Source: Alkalihalobacterium elongatum
GTDB taxonomy: Bacteria > Bacillota > Bacilli > Bacillales > Bacillaceae_F
Assembly (NCBI RefSeq): GCF_019024285.1
Contig: NZ_WMKZ01000002.1
Span: 186,001 to 250,000, forward strand
Direction: 5' to 3'
Length of the DNA stretch: 64,000 nt
Both the position numbers and the translations under genes were made by a program. Below are positions 17,420 to 25,953 of this stretch, one piece after another; position 1 is the first letter of the stretch; every line of letters begins with the position of its first letter. Under the pieces are notes generated by a model that saw only the letters and a list, made by a program, of their open reading frames with translations, was not told the DNA's origin and searched no databases.

Positions 17420-20400
17420 AACAGAAAATGAAGATCGCTAAACTATCAGTTCTTAGACCCGTTGCAATGGGTATGGTTATTTGCCTAGTTATCATACTAG
17501 GCATCGTTTCATTACGGGATTTATCTGTTGATTTATTTCCAGAGCTCAGTTTTCCTATCGTTGCCGTTACAGCTTCCTATGAGGGAGCGGGTCCCGAAGA
17601 AATCGAACAGCTGATAACGCAACCGATTGAAGAAATGATGTCCAGTTTACCAAGTGTTGAATCAGTCTCTTCTACTTCACGGACAGGTGGTGCACTTATA
17701 CTAGTTGCCTTCGACTGGGGTACAGATATGGACTTTGCTACCTTAAACATGCGGGAGCGTATCGATATGATCCGAGAAGGATTGCCAAATGAAGTCCCTA
17801 CACCCCAAGTACTACGGTTTGATCCGAGTCTTCTACCTATCGTACAGCTAGCCGTGAGTGCTCCAGATGGAAATATAATTGAAGCGAGGAAATTTGCTGA
17901 AAATGATATTAGTCCATTATTAGATGCAGTTGATGGAGTTGCTTCCGTTCAAATTGAGGGCGGAGCCGAACAAGAAATTCAACTTCATATTGATCCTAAT
18001 CGCTTAACAGCATACGGGTTAACGCTAACAGAGCTCCAACAAATTATAGCAAGTGAAAATTTAAATCTACCAGGTGGGCAGCTCCAAGACTTCAACTTAA
18101 ACTTACCAATAAGAATAACTGGTCAATTTACATCAATCTACGATATAAAAACATTACCGATTCCAACAAGTGAAGGAATATTGCCCTTATCGGATATTGC
18201 AGATATCGTTGAAACCTTAAAACCAACTACCCAAGCGAGTTACTTGAACGGACAACCAAGTGTCGGGATTTCAGTTCTGAAAGCATCAGGGACAAATACT
18301 GTTGCTGTTGCTAGAAACATCAACCGACAACTAGAGGAGCTTAATGAACTGCTTCCACAAGGTGTTGAAATAAAAACGATTTTCGATCAAAGCCGCTTTA
18401 TTGAACAATCTATTCGTGCTGTAGCCTGGAATATAGTTCTTGGGAGTATTTTAGCTGGTACGGTCCTTTATTTATTTTTGAGAAATTTCAGAAGTACAAT
18501 GATTATTGGATTCTCTATTCCTATTTCTATTATTACGACATTTTTATTTATGTATTTTAGCGGCCAAACCTTAAATGTATTAACACTTGGGGGACTAGCA
18601 TTAGGTGTCGGTATGATGGTCGATAATGCCATCGTTATATTAGAAAACATTTATCGGTTACGCCAAAAAGGAATGTCAATCAAAGAAGCAGCTATTGAAG
18701 GGACAACTGAAATCGGCGGTGCAATTATCGCTTCGACGCTCACTACAATTGTCGTATTTTTACCGATTATTTTTGTGGAGGGGTTAGCAGCACAATTATT
18801 TAAACCGCTTGCATTAACTGTTGCCTTTTCTCTGTTTGCTTCTTTATTTACTGCATTAATCATTGTACCTTTGTTATCTTCAACTTTTATGAAAGTGAAT
18901 GAAGATACTTCCTTTTTTCAACAGGGATTTCAAAGGCTATCTGGGTTTTATAGAAAAATATTAGAAAGATCTTTAAAGCGCCCTAAAACGGTAATATTTA
19001 GTACCTTTGCTTTATTTGCCATCTCTCTAGCTGGAATACCCTTTATAGGAACAGAATTTCTTCCAGCACAGGATCAAAGTTTTATAAGCATTGACACGAG
19101 ACTTCCTGCGGGGAGCTCACTTGACAGTACCTATGAAGTAGCCACTGAAATTGAAGAACGAATTAAGGATCTTCCAGAAATTGATTTGATTTATGTAACT
19201 GTCGGCGGTACCGATAACTTTACGATAGGTGCTGGTACACAAACCAACCGAGCCTCTTATAGTATTTTATTAAAAGAACCTAATAAGAGAACAAAAACCG
19301 ATTTAATAATCGCTGAAGACATTCGTAACCTTTTACAGGATATTCCTGGTGCGGAAATTTCGGTATCAGCGAGTGACACAGGCTTTTCAGAAAATCCAAT
19401 TTCAATTACAGTTAAAGGTCGTGACTTACAAACATTACATCAATTATCTAATGAAGTAATTCGCCTCATTTCTGAAGTGGATGGAGTGAGAGAGCCTTCT
19501 TCAAACTTCACGGTCGGAAGTCCAGAAATTACGGTTGCTGTTGATCGTGAGCGTGCTGCTAACTATGGTGTAGGAAGTGCTCAAATTGCTAGTGCTGTTA
19601 ATAATGCAACAAGAGGTATGGTTGCGACACGATTAGCTAGAGGTGGAGATGAACTCGATGTTAGACTTGTAGTCGAAGAGCGTTATACGTCTTCAGTCGA
19701 CGAGCTTAATCAGTTGCTTATCGATACTCCTACAGGAGAACGTATCCCGCTTGAGGCAGTTGCTACAATTGCAAGAGATCAAGGACCGAGTACCATTCGA
19801 CGTGCTAATCGACTACGAGAAGTAACCGTTACTGCATCGATTTTGAATAGAGATTTAGGTAGTGTCGTAAATGATATTCAGGAAGTGCTAAAAGAAGAGC
19901 TAGCTCCTTTACTACCTACAGGCTATCGTATAAGCTTTGGTGGTCAAAACGAGCAAATGAATGATGCTTTCTTTAAATTAGCAGGTGCGATTGGTCTAGC
20001 TGTCGTGTTAGTTTACATGGTTATGGCTGCGCGATTTGAGTCACTATTTTACCCTTTTATCATTATGTTTAGCGTTCCTATCACACTTATAGGAATTGTC
20101 TTTGGTCTTCTCGTGACTTTTCAGCCATTTGGTGTTGGTTCTCTCGTAGGTATTTTAATTTTAACAGGAATTGTTGTTAATAATGCGATTGTATTAATTG
20201 ATTATATTAATACATTAAAACAAAAAGGTCTTCCTAGCTTCGAAGCAATCGTCGAGGCGGGACCAACACGTCTACGCCCAATCTTAATGACTGCTTTAAC
20301 AACAATACTTGGTCTTATTCCTCTTACATTAGGTTTTGGAGAAGGAACAGAAGTCCAGCAGCCGATGGCAATTGTTATCGTGTTTGGTTTAAGCTTTTCT

Positions 20401-20493
20401 ACGTTCATAACATTAATTCTTATACCTGTTATTTACTACGCATTTGATTTACGAAAAGAAAAGAAGCTAAAGAAACAAGAGTTTCTCATTTAA
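17416..20493 (+). CDS. RND-family efflux permease (SwrC/AcrB-like)
   Basis: Proton-driven export permease of 1025 residues with 12 expected helices in two repeated halves. It opens PVAMGMVICLVIILGIVSL and has two large extracytoplasmic loops. Relay-type acidic residues are in helix 4 (GGLALGVGMMVDNAIVILEN). The second half contains GILILTGIVVNNAIVLIDY. Closest familiar relative is B. subtilis SwrC (YerP), which gives surfactin resistance, so export of an amphipathic compound is a reasonable guess. A GTG start overlaps the adaptor stop. Placed between spx and yjbC, unlike B. subtilis. Confidence 0.92.
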   Translation: MKQKMKIAKLSVLRPVAMGMVICLVIILGIVSLRDLSVDLFPELSFPIVAVTASYEGAGPEEIEQLITQPIEEMMSSLPSVESVSSTSRTGGALILVAFDWGTDMDFATLNMRERIDMIREGLPNEVPTPQVLRFDPSLLPIVQLAVSAPDGNIIEARKFAENDISPLLDAVDGVASVQIEGGAEQEIQLHIDPNRLTAYGLTLTELQQIIASENLNLPGGQLQDFNLNLPIRITGQFTSIYDIKTLPIPTSEGILPLSDIADIVETLKPTTQASYLNGQPSVGISVLKASGTNTVAVARNINRQLEELNELLPQGVEIKTIFDQSRFIEQSIRAVAWNIVLGSILAGTVLYLFLRNFRSTMIIGFSIPISIITTFLFMYFSGQTLNVLTLGGLALGVGMMVDNAIVILENIYRLRQKGMSIKEAAIEGTTEIGGAIIASTLTTIVVFLPIIFVEGLAAQLFKPLALTVAFSLFASLFTALIIVPLLSSTFMKVNEDTSFFQQGFQRLSGFYRKILERSLKRPKTVIFSTFALFAISLAGIPFIGTEFLPAQDQSFISIDTRLPAGSSLDSTYEVATEIEERIKDLPEIDLIYVTVGGTDNFTIGAGTQTNRASYSILLKEPNKRTKTDLIIAEDIRNLLQDIPGAEISVSASDTGFSENPISITVKGRDLQTLHQLSNEVIRLISEVDGVREPSSNFTVGSPEITVAVDRERAANYGVGSAQIASAVNNATRGMVATRLARGGDELDVRLVVEERYTSSVDELNQLLIDTPTGERIPLEAVATIARDQGPSTIRRANRLREVTVTASILNRDLGSVVNDIQEVLKEELAPLLPTGYRISFGGQNEQMNDAFFKLAGAIGLAVVLVYMVMAARFESLFYPFIIMFSVPITLIGIVFGLLVTFQPFGVGSLVGILILTGIVVNNAIVLIDYINTLKQKGLPSFEAIVEAGPTRLRPILMTALTTILGLIPLTLGFGEGTEVQQPMAIVIVFGLSFSTFITLILIPVIYYAFDLRKEKKLKKQEFLI

Positions 20494-20524
20494 ACATTGT
20501 AAAAAAATCTTACTCACATAGAGG

Positions 20525-20558
20525 AAGAGGCTGTCTAAATAATAATAGACAGCCTCTT
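20525..20558. terminator. Bidirectional terminator between RND permease and FG-GAP gene
   Basis: Perfect 13-bp stem AAGAGGCTGTCTA (20525-20537) with 20546-20558, then TTTTTATTT; AGAGGCTG family, between convergent genes. Confidence 0.92.
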
Positions 20559-20580
20559 TTTATTTATTCGTTACTATAAA

Positions 20581-21762
20581 CTAATTTTTATATTGTAAGC
20601 CTCGAAGATGAACTATATGATTTTTACCCTCACACGCATTAATCTTATTCGGCAACCAGTCTTTTGCGATGATATCTGGGCTTTGAACTCCACTAATATA
20701 GCCGATTTTTCCTTGATGGGCACCAAGATTCTCATCTAGAATATCCAGTTCTTCAAAGTTTAAATTCCCATAATTTACAAATAATTTCCATTTAGGCTTT
20801 CTATTTACACCGTCAGTTCTTTCATTTTCCATCTCTGCTGTGAAAATATCTAATAAACCATCACCATTGATATCAAACAGTTGTAGTGTATGCAGACCTC
20901 TAAAATCACGTCTTTTATCAATTAATATTTTTCGCGTCCATGTTTTCCCTTTATTTGAGGAATGCAAAAGTATTATCCTAGCTTTGGCATCCAATTCTGA
21001 TTCTGTGATAACTACTGATATTGAGCCATCATTCATTAGATCGCTGACTGCTATCCGTGTTTCAGGGTGTAAATTTAAATCATCGACAGGAAAAGGAGTA
21101 AATTTCCACTGTGTACCTCTTCCATCTAAATTTTCAAAAATACCTTGTGCTGTAATTACATCCATACTACCTTTCCCTTTAATATCATACAATGCTGTAC
21201 CATCACCAGCTAATTTATTTGATATAACTGTTTCTATCCATTCTTTTCTCACGTTTTTTTGACTTCTATACCAACTTAATTTTCCATGCTTGTTTCTTAC
21301 TAAAATATCCGAATGGCCCTGACCAGAAATATCTCCAACTAATATATCGTGAGGATCAATACAGTTTGCTGCAACTTTATGGATATTCCACTTACCTTTA
21401 ATGGGGTCAGCGGGTTGTTCGGCCCAGTAAACATTTCCCCCCGGGCGTCCCTTCCTTTTTAACCACGTAAAATTATTGTGCCATTCACCAAATATTACAT
21501 CTAGCTTTCCATTGCCTGTGATGTCAGCAACTTCCATTCCAACTTGGACACTATAATTTGTTGTAATAACTGTTTTTACCCATCTCCCTTTTTCCCAACG
21601 TAGCCAATTTAATGACCCTCTATTTGCAGATTTATCTATCGCAACCTGTCCATATAAAAAGTCAGGTGTTACTTTTTTATTTGGATACTGTAAATTACAT
21701 AGAACTCCGCCACTTAATATTCGGTTTTTAGGATAAGTTTCAATAATATTATAATTACTCAT
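20581..21762 (-). CDS. FG-GAP/VCBS-repeat protein, third gene of GT2-GMC cluster
   Basis: A 393-residue protein built of five to six beta-propeller-type repeats with calcium-loop consensus D-x-x-G-x-G-x-x-D: VADITGNGKLDV, VGDISGQGHSDI, LYDIKGKGSMDV, LFDINGDGLLDI and two weaker copies. Such propellers bind ligands or other proteins. No signal peptide, lipobox or membrane segment is visible, which is unusual because most FG-GAP proteins are secreted. GGAGGG precedes the ATG. It starts 26 bases after the GMC gene and very probably shares its transcript. The function is not known. Confidence 0.85.
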   Translation of the reverse strand: MSNYNIIETYPKNRILSGGVLCNLQYPNKKVTPDFLYGQVAIDKSANRGSLNWLRWEKGRWVKTVITTNYSVQVGMEVADITGNGKLDVIFGEWHNNFTWLKRKGRPGGNVYWAEQPADPIKGKWNIHKVAANCIDPHDILVGDISGQGHSDILVRNKHGKLSWYRSQKNVRKEWIETVISNKLAGDGTALYDIKGKGSMDVITAQGIFENLDGRGTQWKFTPFPVDDLNLHPETRIAVSDLMNDGSISVVITESELDAKARIILLHSSNKGKTWTRKILIDKRRDFRGLHTLQLFDINGDGLLDIFTAEMENERTDGVNRKPKWKLFVNYGNLNFEELDILDENLGAHQGKIGYISGVQSPDIIAKDWLPNKINACEGKNHIVHLRGLQYKN

Positions 21763-21788
21763 TTCTTCCCTCCAAGTCAGACATTATC

Positions 21789-23129
21789 CTAATTCTGTAC
21801 AATTGAATCAACTGTTCGAAATGACAAAGCTACGGTTGTTAAAACTGGATTAACAGCTCCTATAGTAGGTAGAACACTGTTATCCGTAATATATAACCCT
21901 GCTATACCGTGGACTTTTCCATATGGATCGGTTACCGAAATAGTTGGATCTGTTCCCATTCGACATGTACATGCCTCATGATAATCTGCTCCTGGTTCCT
22001 GGACTTGAATGCTGGGCTTACCATCTCTTGAATTAATTGATCCACCAATTATTGTGGCGACCTTCTCTAATTCTTTTTTCATTTCATTGATAATTAATAG
22101 ATCATTTTTACTGTAGGAGAAATTAATTTTAGCTTTTGATACTCCTCTAATATCCTGATCTTTTTTATTAATATAAACCTTATTTTCAAAGCTTGATTCT
22201 ACTCTTCCGAAGCTAGCTAAAGCAGCTTTTCCTTTATTTATATATATTTGAATTTGATAGGGACGATTAACAGTTTGAGGTAAAAGAATTGAGGCCTTCT
22301 TATAGTTTTTTGTATTACAAAAAGCTTTAACAAATGAATGATTGGTTAAGTAATGGCCAATGGCTTTTCCTTTAATACCAGAATAGAGTAGTAAACGTGG
22401 TGTTTCTATTGCACCAGTTGCAAGTATAATATTTTTAGATCTTAGAATACATTCTTTACCATCTACAGAATGAACTTTTACTCCTACAGTTTTATTATTA
22501 TTTATTAATACCTTTGTTACCCTCGAATTTATTGCTATATCAAAAGGTTTATTTTTAAATGCTTCATTTAAGAATAATAGTGAAGAAAAAAACTTGACGG
22601 AGTTTTTTGGCAATCTAGTTACCGCTAAAGGAAAGCTTTGAACATCTTTATAACCACTATTTATAAAATTTTGAAATATCGGTATTGACGGATCAAAAGC
22701 TTTAGTAACATTTAATTTCTTTTCCGCTATATCATAATATTTTTTCATTTCAATCTCAGAAATGGGCCAGGAATTGATTTCTTCAGTTGGCATTCTAGGA
22801 CAAACATTGCCCCAGAATAAAGTCCTTCCACCTAGGGCAAGTAATTCTCTAGCTCCAGAAAATTGATTAAGATGTTCTCCATATGAATTTGATACCTTGT
22901 AATAGTAGGATTCTGGATTTTTTACCTTCATATTATTCGCATGTGCAGGTAATACACTTCCTCCAGCTTCTATTACTGCAATTTGCTTTTTCTTATTTCT
23001 CCACTTTTCACATAATCGTAAAACTGATGCAGCACCACCAGCTCCTGTACCAATGATTAATACATCATACTCCTTGTTTTTCATTTTCTCTAGTGGAGTA
23101 GTTGGAAATAATAATTCTTTTGCAACCAT
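21789..23129 (-). CDS. GMC-family FAD oxidoreductase
   Basis: Flavoprotein dehydrogenase/oxidase of 446 residues, short for the family. The FAD-binding GTGAGG is at 27-32 (DVLIIGTGAGGAAS), the adenine-binding acid in IAVIEAGG, and LATGAIETPRLLL in the middle. The C-terminal catalytic block HEACTCRMG...GLYITDNSVLPT...NPVLTTVAL supplies the active-site His and Asn. GMC enzymes oxidise alcohol groups of sugars, choline or other polyols; with a glycosyltransferase beside it a sugar-derived substrate is a fair inference. GGGGGG site before the ATG. No Tat or Sec signal, so cytoplasmic. Confidence 0.88.
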   Translation of the reverse strand: MVAKELLFPTTPLEKMKNKEYDVLIIGTGAGGAASVLRLCEKWRNKKKQIAVIEAGGSVLPAHANNMKVKNPESYYYKVSNSYGEHLNQFSGARELLALGGRTLFWGNVCPRMPTEEINSWPISEIEMKKYYDIAEKKLNVTKAFDPSIPIFQNFINSGYKDVQSFPLAVTRLPKNSVKFFSSLLFLNEAFKNKPFDIAINSRVTKVLINNNKTVGVKVHSVDGKECILRSKNIILATGAIETPRLLLYSGIKGKAIGHYLTNHSFVKAFCNTKNYKKASILLPQTVNRPYQIQIYINKGKAALASFGRVESSFENKVYINKKDQDIRGVSKAKINFSYSKNDLLIINEMKKELEKVATIIGGSINSRDGKPSIQVQEPGADYHEACTCRMGTDPTISVTDPYGKVHGIAGLYITDNSVLPTIGAVNPVLTTVALSFRTVDSIVQN

Positions 23130-23179
23130 ACTATTCCCCCCAATAAAAATTTTTTATCTTGGTCCGTATCATAGCTTTT

Positions 23180-24391
23180 TTATTGTTTCATTAATAAATC
23201 CATTAGTAATACTAATTTCTCAAAGCCAGCTTTCTTTAATTTTTCACGTTCTACATTAAGATTTTTTCTTTTTGCGGCGATATGTGCAGAACTTTCCCCT
23301 GTTAACAAATTTGTGATTTTCTTTTCATCAGCCTTTAATAGTGAAATTTTTTCTAACATTGTAAATATTTCTTTTTTAAAAAGACTGTATTGTCCAATAG
23401 GAAGTGAATAGAACTCACCAACTACATCATTCATTACCTTTAACCTATTAGGAACAATTAAATATTTCAAAGATAAAACTAATATATCTATACAAGGATG
23501 TTTTCTTTGAAACTTCACTAAATTCTTAGCTTCTTCCACAATTTTCTCCCTATTCATTGGGTGTTCTTGATGATACACTGTCACATTTACTACAACGATT
23601 TTTACACCTGATTTATAAAGCTTAAAGCCTAATTCATAATCCTCTAGCCCCCACCCTATAAATGTTTCCTCAAATCCACCAACTTTCTCAATGACCGTTT
23701 TCCTTATAGAAAGATTCATTGTCACGCAACTAGTCCAAGGTAAAAAAGGTAAATTAGCTTTTGCCTTTAATAGATTATTATATTCCATTGCATTTGTTGA
23801 AAAATCCTTTAGAACATTTATTGACTTTATATCCTCTTTAAATAGTAGTTGTATTGGCTGTTTAATATTTCGTATACTTTGATTAAAATTTTTTCCATCT
23901 AAACTTTTAGTTCCTATCTCCCTCATAATTCGTTTCTGAACTCTTGGTTTTTTTTGCAAAATGGAACTGACTTGTTCAATTTGCTTTTGATTAAATCTAG
24001 GTAATAAACAAGAATATAATTTTTTGTATTGTTTCCCTATGCAAACCAATGACTCTTTTGATAGATGTTGTTGATAATGTGCTTTTACAAAGTTAGGCTC
24101 TACAATTACTTCTGCATCTAAAAAAATTAAAATTTCTCCTCTTGCTAATTTAATCCCTAAATTACGAGTTCTAGATCTACCTAAGTTTTTATTGTTGTTT
24201 CGAATATATCTAAAATGATATGGTGGTTTATAACTTTTTAAGTTAGTCGTTTGGTCTGTTGAATGATCATCAATTAAAATTACTTCCATCTTTGAGAGGT
24301 CAAATTCTTGATTCTCTAAAGAATATAATGAGAGTAAGTTTAACGGATAACGATTATATGAGGGAATAATTATTGAAACTTTGATGTTCAA
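23180..24391 (-). CDS. Family 2 glycosyltransferase
   Basis: Inverting GT-A glycosyltransferase of 403 residues. KVSIIIPSYNRYPLNLLSLYSL starts the fold, DDHSTDQTT binds nucleotide, FLDAEVIVEP is the DxD-like metal site, and GGFEETFIGWGLEDYELGFKLYKSG is the ED acceptor block. There is an internal Lys-rich insertion (about 120-195) and a helical basic tail. The TTG start at 24391 has GGGGGTG upstream. First gene of a minus-strand set with the GMC and FG-GAP genes. The codon use is visibly more A/T-rich (many ATA, AAA) than flanking core genes, which suggests acquisition. Confidence 0.87.
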   Translation of the reverse strand: MNIKVSIIIPSYNRYPLNLLSLYSLENQEFDLSKMEVILIDDHSTDQTTNLKSYKPPYHFRYIRNNNKNLGRSRTRNLGIKLARGEILIFLDAEVIVEPNFVKAHYQQHLSKESLVCIGKQYKKLYSCLLPRFNQKQIEQVSSILQKKPRVQKRIMREIGTKSLDGKNFNQSIRNIKQPIQLLFKEDIKSINVLKDFSTNAMEYNNLLKAKANLPFLPWTSCVTMNLSIRKTVIEKVGGFEETFIGWGLEDYELGFKLYKSGVKIVVVNVTVYHQEHPMNREKIVEEAKNLVKFQRKHPCIDILVLSLKYLIVPNRLKVMNDVVGEFYSLPIGQYSLFKKEIFTMLEKISLLKADEKKITNLLTGESSAHIAAKRKNLNVEREKLKKAGFEKLVLLMDLLMKQ

Positions 24392-24488
24392 AAAAGCACC
24401 CCCTTTAAGGTATTTATTTACATATCCTATCTGTATGTTGTTAAAAGAAATTACGTATAAGCTACTGTCTTTATGTCAAACATTAAAA

Positions 24489-24525
24489 AAAAAGCAGCAC
24501 TCTTTGACACTAAGAGTCTGCTTTT
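24489..24525 (-). terminator. Terminator after yjbC and small basic ORF
   Basis: On the minus strand AAAAGCAGACTCTT pairs with AAGAGTGCTGCTTTT, followed by eight further T. It separates the yjbC unit from the downstream glycosyltransferase cluster. Confidence 0.88.
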
Positions 24526-24537
24526 GCATACAACAAT

Positions 24538-24663
24538 TTATGCAATTGTCTTCGTATTGGTGGCGGGTCTACGTTTTGGAGCTTCTTTTAAGTTTCTCAA
24601 TTTTTTACGGAGCAACTCTTTTAGAAGTTCACGCTTTCTTCTTTTGCTCTTCTCTCTCCCCTT
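24538..24663 (-). CDS. Small highly basic protein downstream of yjbC
   Basis: 41 residues, nearly half Lys/Arg (MKGREKSKRRKRELLKELL). Start ATG at 24663 with AGGTGGTGAG upstream, 28 bases after the yjbC stop and directly ahead of a strong terminator, so it is probably the last gene of the yjbC unit. It could bind nucleic acid or ribosomes; no family is recognised. A plus-strand frame of 87 codons covering the same DNA has no convincing ribosome site and is taken as the shadow. Confidence 0.55.
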   Translation of the reverse strand, partial: KGREKSKRRKRELLKELLRKKLRNLKEAPKRRPATNTKTIA

Positions 24664-24691
24664 CATCGTTCTCACCACCTTACATAGCAAA

Positions 24692-25261
24692 TTAGATTTG
24701 TTCTTGTTGTTCGACAACCTCTTCATCAAATGTTAAAACATCATCTACGGGGCTATAAGACTGACCATACAACTGTTTATCTTTGTAAGTGTGAATCGTT
24801 TCGTACGTTTTTTTCATCTTTTCATAAATACTTTCTTCTGACTCATCGGTTGGCGACCAATATAGAATTTCAAGCTCATTGATTTCGTTTGTTGCAAGCG
24901 ACCGTCTACGATATCCAATGGACTCGGCATGCTTAAAACCTTCTCTTGCATAGAACCGCTGTCTTTTTTGTGTATCTGTATCTTCATAGTCAATTGGTTC
25001 TACTTCAAGAATAATCGGTTTTCCTTTCTTTTTCAATTTATCAATTAATTTTTTTCCTGTCCCTTTTCCCCTTGCATTTTTTGACACAAACAAATAATCG
25101 ATAAAAACAAAGTCATCCATTTCTACGTACATGAGGACATGATCTTCGCTTTCATCTTTAAAATATATTTCAGACTTCTCTGCTAAGAGTAATTCCATGT
25201 GTTCCTTTGATTTCATTTCTTCAATTGGAAAATACTGATTAAGCTTTTCATACCAATTCAC
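24692..25261 (-). CDS. yjbC: GNAT-family N-acetyltransferase YjbC
   Basis: 189-residue acetyltransferase homologue, the gene that precedes spx in B. subtilis and shares its stress promoters there. The acetyl-CoA loop is seen as VSKNARGKGTGKKLIDKLKKKG; YRRRSLATNE and ELEILYWSPTDESEE match YjbC. The GTG at 25261 is chosen because GGAGGT sits 9 bases upstream and the protein then begins VNWYEKLNQYFPIEEMKSKE as in B. subtilis. The substrate is unknown. Here it is separated from spx by about 9 kb of inserted genes, so the usual yjbC-spx cotranscription is lost. Confidence 0.93.
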   Translation of the reverse strand: MNWYEKLNQYFPIEEMKSKEHMELLLAEKSEIYFKDESEDHVLMYVEMDDFVFIDYLFVSKNARGKGTGKKLIDKLKKKGKPIILEVEPIDYEDTDTQKRQRFYAREGFKHAESIGYRRRSLATNEINELEILYWSPTDESEESIYEKMKKTYETIHTYKDKQLYGQSYSPVDDVLTFDEEVVEQQEQI

Positions 25262-25566
25262 TTGACTATGACCTCCATTTGTCTTTAGTCTCTTTATTAT
25301 ATGCAAGAATGTTCCTACAATAAACGGCACTAACAGGGGGTTATTACCAGCATTTAATAAAATTTTCTCATGAGCAGTAATCTATTCTCTTTCTTATATA
25401 AATACCTTCATTTTCTCTCATATGTTAGCATTCCTTCCCTTTTTGTTAGTGCATTAAAGAACTGATTAATTAAAGTGTCTATCTCTTTTTTTGAAATCCC
25501 TTTCATTTTCACATATCCTTCTGTACAATAAATGGTAAGATGCAATCATCAATAGGGGGATTTTAG
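25262..25566. other. Intergenic region between yjbC and the small membrane ORF
   Basis: AT-rich, divergent promoters expected. No hairpin, repeat or RNA motif stands out. Confidence 0.4.
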
Positions 25567-25749
25567 ATGGGTAACTTAGTTATCGATTTTGTATTACTTG
25601 CACTATGTATTATTGGATTTACAGCACTAATGGGTACAGTTACAAATGTATTTGGCATGAAAGTTTTCGGACGAGGAAATGTAGACAAATTTAAAACGAA
25701 ATCATCAAGTGTTCAAACAGGCTGGAAAAAAGTCGGCGGCAGGCAATAA
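25567..25749 (+). CDS. Small single-helix membrane protein
   Basis: 60 residues: hydrophobic 5-28 (LVIDFVLLALCIIGFTALMG), then a basic, polar tail (KFKTKSSSVQTGWKKVGGRQ). AGGGGGATTTTAG precedes the ATG. No family recognised. Its stop codon falls inside the first copy of the dispersed repeat that follows, so the repeat may have replaced its original end. Confidence 0.65.
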   Translation: MGNLVIDFVLLALCIIGFTALMGTVTNVFGMKVFGRGNVDKFKTKSSSVQTGWKKVGGRQ

Positions 25750-25915
25750 GAAAAGCGGAAACGCCCTGCTTATCGGTGACAAGCGCTGGAGGGCCAGCAA
25801 ATAGTGTCATGCTCTTTGGACACGTTTGATGGACCGAAGCGACCTCGAGCCGATAGCACCTGGAGCTAGACAATAAGAAAAGCGGAAACGCCCGTTTAGC
25901 GGCGTAAGGACCCAT
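25744..25915. repeat. Dispersed intergenic repeat, one full unit plus the start of a second
   Basis: Two direct copies of a 23-base head (CAATAAGAAAAGCGGAAACG followed by CCC) at 25744-25766 and 25871-25893, 127 bases apart. Between them is a GC-richer segment (GACAAGCGCTGGAGGGCC, GGACCGAAGCGACC, CACCTGGAGCTAGAC). Its base composition is unlike the AT-rich surroundings. From memory, very similar blocks are scattered between genes in other Bacillaceae; that is recall, not a search. It has no coding frame. Confidence 0.75.
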
Positions 25916-25917
25916 TA

Positions 25918-25951
25918 AAAAAGGTGACCAACTTTGATCGGTCACCTTTTT
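25918..25951 (-). terminator. Terminator after DUF4015 gene
   Basis: 12-bp stem AAAAAGGTGACC (25918-25929) with 25940-25951; A and T tracts allow function on both strands. Confidence 0.9.
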
Positions 25952-25953
25952 AT

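Noticed and set aside
24473-24736. Plus-strand frame of 87 codons rich in Leu/Phe/Ser
   Set aside because: Antisense to a small basic ORF with a better ribosome site and terminator; hydrophobic composition is what the complement of Lys/Arg-rich codons gives.
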